A stretch of DNA of 11,833 bases. Origin: Milkweed yellows phytoplasma str. MW1. Lineage in GTDB: Bacteria > Bacillota_I > Bacilli_A > Acholeplasmatales > Acholeplasmataceae. Positions 1 to 9,027 of the stretch are shown piece by piece. Below the pieces are notes generated by a model, which saw nothing but the letters and a program-made list of their open reading frames with translations, did no database searches and was not told the origin of the DNA. The translations under genes and the position numbers were made by a program. The DNA lies in contig NZ_AKIL01000062.1 of NCBI RefSeq assembly GCF_000309485.1, positions 1 to 11,833 on the forward strand, in the 5' to 3' direction. The stretch's first letter is position 1, and each line of letters starts with the position of its first letter.

Positions 1-21
1 AAATAAATTAAAAGTGATACA

Positions 22-47
22 ATAAAAAAATAAAATTATTTTTTTAT
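22..47. terminator. A/T-only inverted repeat, possible terminator of an upstream gene
   Basis: A perfect 12-bp inverted repeat (22-33 and 36-47) made only of A and T, with a run of seven A in one arm and seven T in the other. It could end transcription of a gene lying left of the window, in either direction. It has no G/C pairs, so it is weak as a hairpin and could be a chance product of the composition. Confidence 0.3.
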
Positions 48-79
48 CTTGAAGAAAATAAACAATATAAATTTGAATT

Positions 80-109
80 TTGAAATGTTTTGGAAAATAA
101 ACTTATTAA
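80..109 (+). promoter_or_regulatory. Candidate promoter of pepF
   Basis: TTGAAA at 80-85 resembles a -35 box and TATTAA at 104-109 a -10 box, with an 18-bp spacer. A second -10-like hexamer, TAAAAT, overlaps at 107-112. The predicted start would leave a leader of about 20 nt before the AAGGAA Shine-Dalgarno at 123-128. In DNA this AT-rich such hexamers arise easily, so the call rests mostly on position. Confidence 0.3.
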
Positions 110-137
110 AATTCAATTAAAAAAGGAAACATAAATC

Positions 138-1826
138 ATGAAATTTAGCCAATTCTCATATCAAAGACCCAATATAGAAGAAATTAAAAAAAATATTTTA
201 CCAGTAATCGAAAATTTCTCTGATTACTCTTTAGAAAAACAAATTAAAAGTTTAAAAGAAGTTAATAAAATAACAGATGAAATTAATTCTATGGCAACTT
301 TAGCGAGCATACGTAATAGCGTGAACACAAAAGATCCTTTTTATCAAGAAGAACAAGCTTTTTGGGATCATAACGGTCCTCTTTTGTCCGAATGGCAATT
401 CAATCTTTCTCAAAAAATGGTCCAAAGCAAACATTATGAAGGTTTAATCAAAGAATTTGGCGAATTATTGTTTCAAAAAACTCATTTATTTTTAAAAACT
501 TTTGATGCTAAAATAATACCTTTTTTACAAAAAGAAAATGCTTTAACTACTGAATATGAAAAATTAATCGCTGATCCTTCGGTTAATTTTAGAGGAGAAA
601 AATACAATTTAAGTCAAATGGCTACTTTTTTATCTGTTCCGTATAGGGATACTAGAAAAGAAGCCCAATTAGCTATTTCCGCTTTTTTTGAAAAAAACGA
701 AAAAGAATATGATCGCATTTATGATGATTTAGTTCAAGCAAGAAATGAAATGTCTCGTCTTTTGGGTTATGAAAATTTCGTTCAATTAGGTTATGACCGT
801 TTAGGGAGAGTAGATTATAATATTGATCAAGTAGCTTCTTACCGTAAAAACATTTTAAACAATGTTTTGCCTTTTTATCATAAAACCTTGACTAAAAAAT
901 CTCGTCGTATCGGAATCGATAAACTCCAAAGTTATGACGCTAAATTTAATTTTTTAAGCGGAAATCCTACGCCTAAAGGTGGGGTTGATTTTCAAGTTGA
1001 AAAAGCTAAAAAAATGTATTCTGAAATGTCTGAAGAAACAAACCACTTATTTAATTTATTAGTAGACAAAGAACTTTTAGAATTAGAAAGTAAACCAAAT
1101 AAAGTAGGTGGAGGTTATTGCACTTACTTGCCTAAATTTCAATCTCCTTTTGTTTTTGCTAATTTCAACGGCACAAGCCATGATGTTGATGTTTTAACTC
1201 ACGAAATGGGACATGCTTTTCAAGTATATCAAAGTCGCCATTTAATACCTGAATACCGTTTTCCTACTTTAGAAGCGGCAGAAATTCATTCTATGGGGAT
1301 GGAATTTTTAGCTTGGCCTTGGATGCATCATTTTTTTAAAGAAGATTCAGAAAAATATAAATTTTCTCATTTATCAGAATCCCTTAACTTTTTGCTTTAT
1401 GGTGCTTTAGTGGATCATTTTCAACATGAAGTTTATCAAAAACCTGAAATGACTCCGGAAGAAAGAAAAAAAGTGTGGCGCGAATTAGAACAAAAATATT
1501 TACCTTTGCAAAATTTTGAAGAGGATAAATTCTTGCAAAAAGGTGTTTATTGGTATCGTCAAGGCCATATTTTTTCTAGTCCTTTTTATTATATTGATTA
1601 CACTTTGGCTCAAGTTGTTGCTTTAGAAATATGGGCTTTAAGTCAAGAAAATTATCCACAAACATGGCAATTATATTTATCTTTATGTCAAAAAGGCGGT
1701 TCAGAAAGTTTTGTAAATTTATTAAAACATTCTGGTTTAAACAATCCTTTTGAAAAGGATACTTTAAAAAAAATTGCTACAAAAGTGGATAAATATTTAG
1801 ACCAAATTAATGATAGAAATTTTTAA
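138..1826 (+). CDS. pepF: M3 family oligoendopeptidase (PepF type)
   Basis: A 562-residue zinc metallopeptidase that cleaves short peptides in the cytosol, supplying amino acids and clearing peptide debris. The catalytic motif HEMGH sits at residues 355-359: H355 and H359 should bind zinc and E356 act as the general base. The third ligand is probably E382 in the following EAAEIHS stretch. Motif, downstream glutamate and length fit the M3B oligoendopeptidase F family. No signal peptide or membrane segment is visible, so it is probably cytosolic. The ATG start has AAGGAA at 123-128, 9 nt upstream. The gene stands alone with its own likely promoter and terminator. In a host-dependent Mollicute with little amino-acid biosynthesis, a peptidase of this kind would process imported oligopeptides; that role is inference. 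Family assignment is firm, substrate range is not. Confidence 0.93.
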   Translation: MKFSQFSYQRPNIEEIKKNILPVIENFSDYSLEKQIKSLKEVNKITDEINSMATLASIRNSVNTKDPFYQEEQAFWDHNGPLLSEWQFNLSQKMVQSKHYEGLIKEFGELLFQKTHLFLKTFDAKIIPFLQKENALTTEYEKLIADPSVNFRGEKYNLSQMATFLSVPYRDTRKEAQLAISAFFEKNEKEYDRIYDDLVQARNEMSRLLGYENFVQLGYDRLGRVDYNIDQVASYRKNILNNVLPFYHKTLTKKSRRIGIDKLQSYDAKFNFLSGNPTPKGGVDFQVEKAKKMYSEMSEETNHLFNLLVDKELLELESKPNKVGGGYCTYLPKFQSPFVFANFNGTSHDVDVLTHEMGHAFQVYQSRHLIPEYRFPTLEAAEIHSMGMEFLAWPWMHHFFKEDSEKYKFSHLSESLNFLLYGALVDHFQHEVYQKPEMTPEERKKVWRELEQKYLPLQNFEEDKFLQKGVYWYRQGHIFSSPFYYIDYTLAQVVALEIWALSQENYPQTWQLYLSLCQKGGSESFVNLLKHSGLNNPFEKDTLKKIATKVDKYLDQINDRNF

Positions 1827-1858
1827 TTTTTTATCAAATATAACCAAAAATATTTTTT

Positions 1859-1894
1859 AAAGCCTTTTTGCGTTGTTATAACAAAAGACTTTTT
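1859..1894 (+). terminator. Probable rho-independent terminator of pepF
   Basis: Starting about 30 nt after the pepF stop, AAAGCCTTTTTG (1859-1870) can pair with CAAAAGACTTT (1882-1892), with one mismatch and one bulged T, and a T run extends to 1894. The loop region carries a perfect 12-bp palindrome, TTGTTATAACAA (1873-1884), that could fold instead. The position right after the gene supports a terminator role. Confidence 0.42.
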
Positions 1895-1918
1895 CAGTTA
1901 TGAACTTATTGTTGCGAT

Positions 1919-1941
1919 AAAGAAAAAGTGTTTTTTTCTTT
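1919..1941. repeat. Inverted repeat in the pepF-gyrB intergenic region
   Basis: AAAGAAAAA (1919-1927) and TTTTTCTTT (1933-1941) form a 9-bp perfect inverted repeat around a 5-nt loop. It could act as a second, weak terminator behind pepF, or be a by-product of A/T runs. Confidence 0.3.
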
Positions 1942-2055
1942 TATAAAAAAACTATTTTAAAGATAAAAAAATGACAAAATATAAATCAAAAAGATATTAA
2001 ACTATGCCTTTTTTAAAGGTTAAAACAATATCTCAGTATTTTTGGGTTATCGCAA

Positions 2056-2090
2056 GAGAAAAGAAAGGAGATTATATTTTTCTTTTTCTC
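2056..2090. repeat. Imperfect inverted repeat just upstream of the gyrB promoter
   Basis: GAGAAAAGAAA (2056-2066) can pair with TTTCTTTTTCTC (2079-2090), an 11-bp stem with one extra T, around a 12-nt loop. It ends about 30 bp before the gyrB -10 box, where a regulator site or a DNA structure that responds to supercoiling could act. Function is not shown by the sequence. The rest of 1827-2232 holds only tiny open frames, the longest 33 codons (2004-2105), with no clear ribosome binding site. Confidence 0.3.
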
Positions 2091-2100
2091 ATGGGATGTC

Positions 2101-2128
2101 TGTAAAATGCTAATTTGTGTGTTATAAT
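2101..2128 (+). promoter_or_regulatory. Extended -10 promoter for gyrB (and probably gyrA)
   Basis: A perfect -10 hexamer TATAAT at 2123-2128 is preceded directly by TGT (2120-2122), giving the extended -10 form TGnTATAAT. The -35 region is poor; TGTAAA at 2101-2106, 16 bp upstream, is the best candidate, which is usual when an extended -10 is present. Transcription would begin near 2135, leaving a leader of roughly 100 nt before the gyrB ATG. It is the best promoter match in the window. Confidence 0.6.
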
Positions 2129-2232
2129 AATTAATATGTCATTCATTTAGACTTATTTTAAAGAACAAATTTAAAACATAATGATAGAGATATTAAAAGG
2201 AAATTAATATTAAGGAGAATAAAATATTATAA

Positions 2233-4137
<1,905 letters not shown>

Positions 4138-4177
4138 TTTTATTTTTTAATAACAAAAATTAAAAAAAGGCGATTAA

Positions 4178-6697
4178 ATGATGTTGGACAAAACTAAAAA
4201 AAATAACACTTTAAATAATGACACTTCACCCAAAGATTCGGCTGATAATAATATTGGATTTATTAAAACAATTGACATTAGTCAAGAAATGCAAAAATCT
4301 TTTTTAAGTTATGCCATGAGTGTTATTGTTTCTAGAGCTTTACCGGAAGTAAGAGACGGTTTAAAACCTGTACAAAGACGAATTATCTATGGAATGAAAG
4401 AATTAGGCGTTTATAGCAACGAAAGTTATAAAAAAGCAGCTAGGGTTGTCGGAGATGTAATGGGGAAATATCACCCCCACGGTGATTCTAGTATTTATGA
4501 AGCTATGGTAAGAATGTCTCAAAATTTTAACTATCGTTATCCTTTAGTAGATGGTCACGGTAATTTCGGTTCTATTGATGGTGATTCAGCGGCTGCTATG
4601 CGTTATACAGAAGTTAGAATGTCTAAAATAACTATGGAATTGATTAAAGAAATTGATCAAAATACTATCGATTTTGTGGATAATTATGACGGTAGTGAGA
4701 AAGAACCCAAAGTTCTTCCTGCTAGATTTCCTAATCTTTTAGTCAACGGTTCGACCGGTATTGCTGTTGGTATGGCAACTAATATTCCTCCTCATAATTT
4801 AGGCGAAGTGATTGATGCTTTATTGGCTTATATCGATAATAAAGATATCGAAATTACTGCCTTAATGAAACACGTTAAAGGGCCTGATTTTCCTACTGGA
4901 GGAGAAATTTTAGGAGCAGAAAACCTAAAAGAAACTTACACAACTGGAAGAGGGAAAATTTTTATTCGTTCTAAAACTGAAATTATTAAAACTGATAAAA
5001 ACAAACCTTCGGTAATTATTACAGAAATTCCTTATCAAATTAAAAAAAGTATTTTAATTCAACGTATCGCTTTTTTAGCGAAAGAAAAAATTATTGATGG
5101 AATCACTGATTTAAGAGATGAATCCAACCGAAAAGGCATTAGAATTGTTATTGATTTGAGAAGAGACGTCAATCCTAATGTTTTTTTAAATAACTTATAT
5201 AAACACTCTCAACTACAAATTTCTTTTAATTTCAATATGATCGCTTTAGTCAATGGCGTTCCTCAATTGGTTGATTTAAAAACTATGTTATCTGAATTTT
5301 TCCATTTCAGAATTAACATTATCAACCGTCAAAAAAAATTTGAATTAGAAAAAGCTTCGGCTAAAAAACATTTCATTCAAGCTTATGTGATAGTTTTAAA
5401 CGATATTGATAGAGCTGTTGAAATGATTAAAACTTCTAAAGATGTTAAAACAGCGCAAGAAAGATTAATGCAAGCTTATAATTTTGACGAAATCCAAAGT
5501 AAAGCTATTTTGGAAATGAGTTTGCAAAAAATAACTAATTTAGAAATTGAAAAAATTAAACAAGAAGAACGTAATTTAATCGCTAAAATAGCCGAATGCG
5601 AAAGCATTATCGCTTCTCAATCAAAAAAAGAACAACTTCTTAAAGAAGATTTAAAACAAATGAAGGTTTCTTTCAAAGATAAAAGACAAACCACGATTAA
5701 TACTTCAGACGATCAAGATGTTTTAAATATTTCTAACGAAAATTTAATTGAAAAAGAACGTATTTTAATCACTATTACTAATAAAGGTTATATTAAGCGT
5801 TTAAACTTAGACACTTATAAAAAACAAAATAAAGGTGGTAGAGGCGTTAGCGGAATGACTATGAATGAAAATGATTTTGTGGAACATTTCGTTGTTACAT
5901 CAACTCATGCTTATCAATTGTTTTTTACTAATAAAGGTAAAGTTTATCAACTTAAAGGATATCAAATTCCTTCTTTTGCCCGCCAATCTAAAGGTATTCC
6001 TTTAATTAATTTAATTCCGTTAGAAAAAGGCGAATTTTTAACAGCTGTTACTAGCGTGGATGATTTTAAAGAAATTAAAGATTATTTAGTGTTAGTAACT
6101 AAAAAAGGTTTAATCAAAAGAAATTCTATTAAAGAATACGAAAACATTAGAAATAACGGTAAAATAGCTTTTGTCTTAAAACCGCAAGATGAAGTGTTAT
6201 TCGTGTTAAAAACGACTGGTAAACAGGATATTATTTTAGCTGCTTCTGACGGAAGAGCTATCCGTTTCAACGAAAGTTCCATTAGAAAAACAACTAGAAT
6301 GGGTTCTGGTGTGATTGGAATGAGAATTGAAAACGATGATAATATCGTCGGTTCCGCAGTTGTTTTATCTTCTGATCAAGATATTTTAGTGGTAACTGAA
6401 TTAGGTTATGGTAAAAAAACTAAAGTAGATGAATATAGAAAACAAAAAAGAGGCGGAAAAGGTGTTAAAACCTTGAAAACAACCGCTAAAAACGGTAATT
6501 TAGTTTCCTTACAAACTATTTCACCAAGCGAAGAATTAATTTTAATTTCTCACCTTGGTCAAGTGATTAGAATGTCCGCTAATAAAATTTCCACTACTAA
6601 ATCTAAAGCTACTCAAGGCAATAGATTATTAAAATTACAAGAAGATCACAAATTAATTAACGCTGTAGTTGTGAAAAAAGACGAAAAAGATTTATAA
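4178..6697 (+). CDS. gyrA: DNA gyrase subunit A
   Basis: The DNA-cleaving and rejoining subunit of gyrase, partner of the GyrB encoded 40 nt upstream. The 839-residue protein begins with a hydrophilic, Asn/Asp/Lys-rich tail about 20 residues longer than in E. coli. The winged-helix domain carries the catalytic tyrosine Y143 in AAMRYTE, which attacks DNA. The quinolone-resistance region GDSSIYE has S104 and E108, matching E. coli S83 and D87; both look like the sensitive Gram-positive type. A Lys/Glu-rich coiled-coil part lies around residues 440-500. The C-terminal beta-pinwheel that wraps DNA carries a QNKGGRG motif at 550-556, where the GyrA box is expected, and a second box-like QKRGGKG at 756-762. 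These and the gyrB neighbour favour gyrase over topoisomerase IV ParC. AAAAAAAGG ends 7 nt before the ATG; a second ATG follows at once and cannot be excluded. Confidence 0.97.
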   Translation: MMLDKTKKNNTLNNDTSPKDSADNNIGFIKTIDISQEMQKSFLSYAMSVIVSRALPEVRDGLKPVQRRIIYGMKELGVYSNESYKKAARVVGDVMGKYHPHGDSSIYEAMVRMSQNFNYRYPLVDGHGNFGSIDGDSAAAMRYTEVRMSKITMELIKEIDQNTIDFVDNYDGSEKEPKVLPARFPNLLVNGSTGIAVGMATNIPPHNLGEVIDALLAYIDNKDIEITALMKHVKGPDFPTGGEILGAENLKETYTTGRGKIFIRSKTEIIKTDKNKPSVIITEIPYQIKKSILIQRIAFLAKEKIIDGITDLRDESNRKGIRIVIDLRRDVNPNVFLNNLYKHSQLQISFNFNMIALVNGVPQLVDLKTMLSEFFHFRINIINRQKKFELEKASAKKHFIQAYVIVLNDIDRAVEMIKTSKDVKTAQERLMQAYNFDEIQSKAILEMSLQKITNLEIEKIKQEERNLIAKIAECESIIASQSKKEQLLKEDLKQMKVSFKDKRQTTINTSDDQDVLNISNENLIEKERILITITNKGYIKRLNLDTYKKQNKGGRGVSGMTMNENDFVEHFVVTSTHAYQLFFTNKGKVYQLKGYQIPSFARQSKGIPLINLIPLEKGEFLTAVTSVDDFKEIKDYLVLVTKKGLIKRNSIKEYENIRNNGKIAFVLKPQDEVLFVLKTTGKQDIILAASDGRAIRFNESSIRKTTRMGSGVIGMRIENDDNIVGSAVVLSSDQDILVVTELGYGKKTKVDEYRKQKRGGKGVKTLKTTAKNGNLVSLQTISPSEELILISHLGQVIRMSANKISTTKSKATQGNRLLKLQEDHKLINAVVVKKDEKDL

Positions 6698-6776
6698 ATA
6701 AAACAAATATGAAAAAAATGCGTTTTATGAAGCGTTTTTGCAAAAGAGATTAATTTTATATGAGGAAGCAGAGATA

Positions 6777-7289
6777 ATGAGGATGAAAAATAATGATAAT
6801 ATGACTAATAACCAGAAAATAATTTATTTTAAAAAAACTCTTTCTCAATTAAGAACTCAATGGGCGGGCGCTCTTTTGGGTAATATTATTTTATCTCAAA
6901 AGAACGCTAGTTCGCAAAAAAATATTGTTTTATTGGAAGGCGAAATAGGTTCTGGCAAAACTGTTTTTACTAAGGGTTTATTTAAACAATTAGGAGTTAA
7001 AGATAATATTAATAGCCCTACTTTTACTTTATTAAAAACTTATCCTGTCTCCGATAGACAACTTCATCACCTAGATTTTTACCGTTTTATCAACGATAAC
7101 GAAGAAAGTCAAAAGATCTTTATCGCAGAAATGTTAGAATATGTTGATTTAGGGGATATTTTGTTAGTAGAAGCTCCTCAAAAAATAACGTCTTTATTCC
7201 CTTTTTGGTCTTTTGTGGTCCAAATTAAAGTATTGCCGCAAAATATCAGAAGCGTTTTAATAGAACAAAATATTTCGGACTTAAAATAA
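6777..7289 (+). CDS. tsaE: tRNA t6A threonylcarbamoyladenosine biosynthesis ATPase TsaE
   Basis: TsaE is the small P-loop ATPase that works with TsaB and TsaD to attach threonylcarbamoyl to A37 of ANN-decoding tRNAs. From this start it has 170 residues. The Walker A motif GEIGSGKT is at residues 55-62, followed by SPTFTLL and LHHLDFYRF, which match the conserved switch and DxYR blocks of the family. The family's EW(P) motif appears as VEAPQ, with alanine where tryptophan is usual. The frame is open upstream to a TTG at 6738, but that start lacks a good Shine-Dalgarno, while AGGAAG (6763-6768) sits 8 nt before the ATG at 6777. ATGs at 6783 and 6801 are less well placed. No convincing terminator separates it from gyrA, so read-through transcription is likely. 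tsaB follows after 31 nt. Confidence 0.88.
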   Translation: MRMKNNDNMTNNQKIIYFKKTLSQLRTQWAGALLGNIILSQKNASSQKNIVLLEGEIGSGKTVFTKGLFKQLGVKDNINSPTFTLLKTYPVSDRQLHHLDFYRFINDNEESQKIFIAEMLEYVDLGDILLVEAPQKITSLFPFWSFVVQIKVLPQNIRSVLIEQNISDLK

Positions 7290-7320
7290 ATTAATAAAAA
7301 TTTAAAGAAAGATTTTTATT

Positions 7321-7923
7321 ATGAATCATAATCAAATTAAAAAATACATTATTTTAGATACATCGACTGCTTTTCAATTGGTAACTTTAACTGATGATGA
7401 AAAAATCATTAGTATCCAAAAAAACACTAAATCAAGAACTTTTGTGGAAAATATGATTCCTTTAATAGATATAGTTCTTAAAGAAAGTAATAGTTCTTTA
7501 CAACAATTAAACGGCATTATTGTAGGAGTTGGACCTGGTTCTTTTACTGGTACAAAAGTGGCTGTTTTAACCGCTAAAATGTTAGCGTCTGAATTAAGCA
7601 TACCTTTATACCAAATAAGCAGTTTACTCCTTTTATCGAGTGGTTATTCCGATGTTTTATTAACTCCTAAAATTGTTATTAACGAGAATTCTTTTTATAG
7701 TTTAAGTTTAACCAATAATAAAGTTATTTTACCTGAAAAGAATTATTCTCCTACTTTTTTAAAGGATTTTCCTAATCACTTGTTAATAACAGAAAAAACC
7801 TTTCGTTTGTCTCCGGTTCAAGTCTTTTTTTATATGCAAAAAGTGGTAGAACCGCATCATTTAGTTCCCAATTATTGTATTCCTTATTTAAATGAAACGA
7901 CGAAAGAGAGGTCTAATGGATAA
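7321..7923 (+). CDS. tsaB: tRNA t6A threonylcarbamoyladenosine biosynthesis protein TsaB
   Basis: TsaB is the inactive ASKHA-fold partner that dimerises with TsaD and, together with TsaE, supports t6A formation on tRNA. The N-terminal half shows the family pattern: a YIILDTSTAF phosphate-loop-like start, then GVGPGSFTGTK with GPGSFTG at residues 71-77. The protein has 200 residues, about 30 fewer than E. coli or Bacillus TsaB, and the second half is weakly conserved and probably trimmed. It ends in an LVPNYCIPYL stretch resembling the usual C-terminal region, so it looks intact rather than truncated by mutation. The Shine-Dalgarno is weak, AAAGAAAG at 7304-7311, 9 nt before the ATG. tsaD begins 27 nt downstream. 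A rimI acetyltransferase gene, common between tsaB and tsaD in Firmicutes, is absent. Confidence 0.87.
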   Translation: MNHNQIKKYIILDTSTAFQLVTLTDDEKIISIQKNTKSRTFVENMIPLIDIVLKESNSSLQQLNGIIVGVGPGSFTGTKVAVLTAKMLASELSIPLYQISSLLLLSSGYSDVLLTPKIVINENSFYSLSLTNNKVILPEKNYSPTFLKDFPNHLLITEKTFRLSPVQVFFYMQKVVEPHHLVPNYCIPYLNETTKERSNG

Positions 7924-7950
7924 ATATATGAATGATAAAAAGGTATTTTT

Positions 7951-8943
7951 ATGAATATTTTATCCATTGAAACTAGTTGTGATGAAACTAGCGTGGCGGT
8001 CACACAAAACGGCAAAAAAGTTCTTTCTAACATAGTTTTTAGTCAAATTGATTTTCACAAGCAATATGGAGGAGTAGTGCCTGAAATCGCTTCACGTAAA
8101 CATATAGAAACAATTACTTTAATTTTAAAACAAGCTTTAGAAGAAGCTAAAACTACTCCCCAAGAAATAGATCTAGTAGCAGTCACGCAAGGGCCAGGTT
8201 TAATCGGTTCTTTATTGTTAGGAATAAATGCTGCTAATGCTTTCGCCTATATTCATCAAAAACCTTTAATAGGGGTTAATCATTTGATGGGACACCTTTA
8301 TTCCGTTCAAATAGAAAACGAAATTAAATTCCCGGCTTTAGCGCTTTTAATTTCGGGGGGTCATACTGAATTAATTTATATAGAAGATCATTTTAAAATG
8401 AAACATATTGGAACTACTTTAGATGATGCTGTAGGGGAAGTTTATGATAAAGTCGCTAAAACTTTACAATTAGATTATCCTGGCGGACCAATAATTGAAA
8501 AATTATCTTTACAAGGGAAAGATATTTTTAATTATCCTCGCCCTTATTTAAAGAATAAAAACTTAAATTTTAGTTTTTCTGGTTTAAAAAGTAAAATCAT
8601 TAATTCTATCGATCATCAAAAAATGTCTTTACAATATAAAAGCGATATTGCGGCTTCTTTTCAAGCTAGTATCGCAGAGGTATTAGTCGAAAAAACCCAA
8701 AGAACGATGAAAAGGTATCCCGTAAATCAACTCCTTATAGTAGGCGGAGTGGCTGCCAATCAGTTTTTAATCAATAGCTTTAAAAAAGCTTTTCCTCTAA
8801 CGGAAATATTAACTCCTAGTTTAAAATATTGTACGGATCAGGCAGCTATGATTGGTATCGCAGCTTATTATCAAAACAAATTTAGCCAACCAGCTGAAAA
8901 AAAATATAATCTCAACGTTAATACTAATTTAAAAGTTGTCTAA
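7951..8943 (+). CDS. tsaD: tRNA N6-adenosine threonylcarbamoyltransferase TsaD
   Basis: The catalytic subunit that transfers the threonylcarbamoyl group from threonylcarbamoyl-AMP to N6 of A37 in tRNAs reading ANN codons. The 330 residues match the usual family length. It opens with the ASKHA motif SIETSCDET (residues 5-13). The metal site is visible as H111 and H115 in NHLMGHLYS plus D296 in CTDQAAMIG. Other signatures are SGGHTEL (135-141), [13 protein letters not shown] (158-170) and GGVAAN (265-270). AAAAAGG (7937-7943) lies 7 nt before the ATG. With tsaE and tsaB just upstream, this gives three of the four bacterial t6A proteins in one cluster; TsaC/TsaC2, which makes the threonylcarbamoyl-AMP, must be elsewhere. 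Older names are Gcp and YgjD; the early label of secreted glycoprotease is not supported. Confidence 0.97.
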   Translation: MNILSIETSCDETSVAVTQNGKKVLSNIVFSQIDFHKQYGGVVPEIASRKHIETITLILKQALEEAKTTPQEIDLVAVTQGPGLIGSLLLGINAANAFAYIHQKPLIGVNHLMGHLYSVQIENEIKFPALALLISGGHTELIYIEDHFKMKHIGTTLDDAVGEVYDKVAKTLQLDYPGGPIIEKLSLQGKDIFNYPRPYLKNKNLNFSFSGLKSKIINSIDHQKMSLQYKSDIAASFQASIAEVLVEKTQRTMKRYPVNQLLIVGGVAANQFLINSFKKAFPLTEILTPSLKYCTDQAAMIGIAAYYQNKFSQPAEKKYNLNVNTNLKVV

Positions 8944-9027
8944 TGTGGTTATATTGCCAAAAGCGGTTTTAGAAGTTTTTTGGAGAATTTTAATTTAAAA
9001 ATTTATAATATAATCGAGGTATTAGTA

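Noticed and set aside
1827..2232. Mobile element or CRISPR in the long intergenic region
   Set aside because: No spaced direct repeats, terminal inverted repeats with target duplication, or transposase fragment could be seen.
6082..6282. 66-codon minus-strand frame inside gyrA
   Set aside because: Antisense shadow of a conserved gyrase domain, with no ribosome binding site or recognisable product.
6698..6728. ATAAAAC/GTTTTAT inverted repeat after gyrA as a terminator
   Set aside because: Only 7 bp with a 17-nt loop and no T tract; too weak to support termination.
6720..6745. Direct repeat GCGTTTT and palindrome TTTTGCAAAA between gyrA and tsaE
   Set aside because: Short, AT-rich and without a sensible role; expected by chance.
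6738..6776. TTG start for tsaE giving 13 extra residues
   Set aside because: No Shine-Dalgarno supports it; AGGAAG is placed correctly for the ATG at 6777.
7374..7601. 75-codon minus-strand frame inside tsaB
   Set aside because: Antisense shadow of tsaB, with no independent support.
8980..9014. Promoter for glnS with TTGGAG and TATAAT (9004-9009 or 9009-9014)
   Set aside because: The -10 match is perfect, but the -35 is poor and transcripts would start on or after the Shine-Dalgarno, so I did not call it.
8980..9027. TTG start for glnS giving a 16-residue N-terminal extension
   Set aside because: The ATG at 9028 has GAGG 8 nt upstream, and the extension resembles no GlnRS N-terminus.
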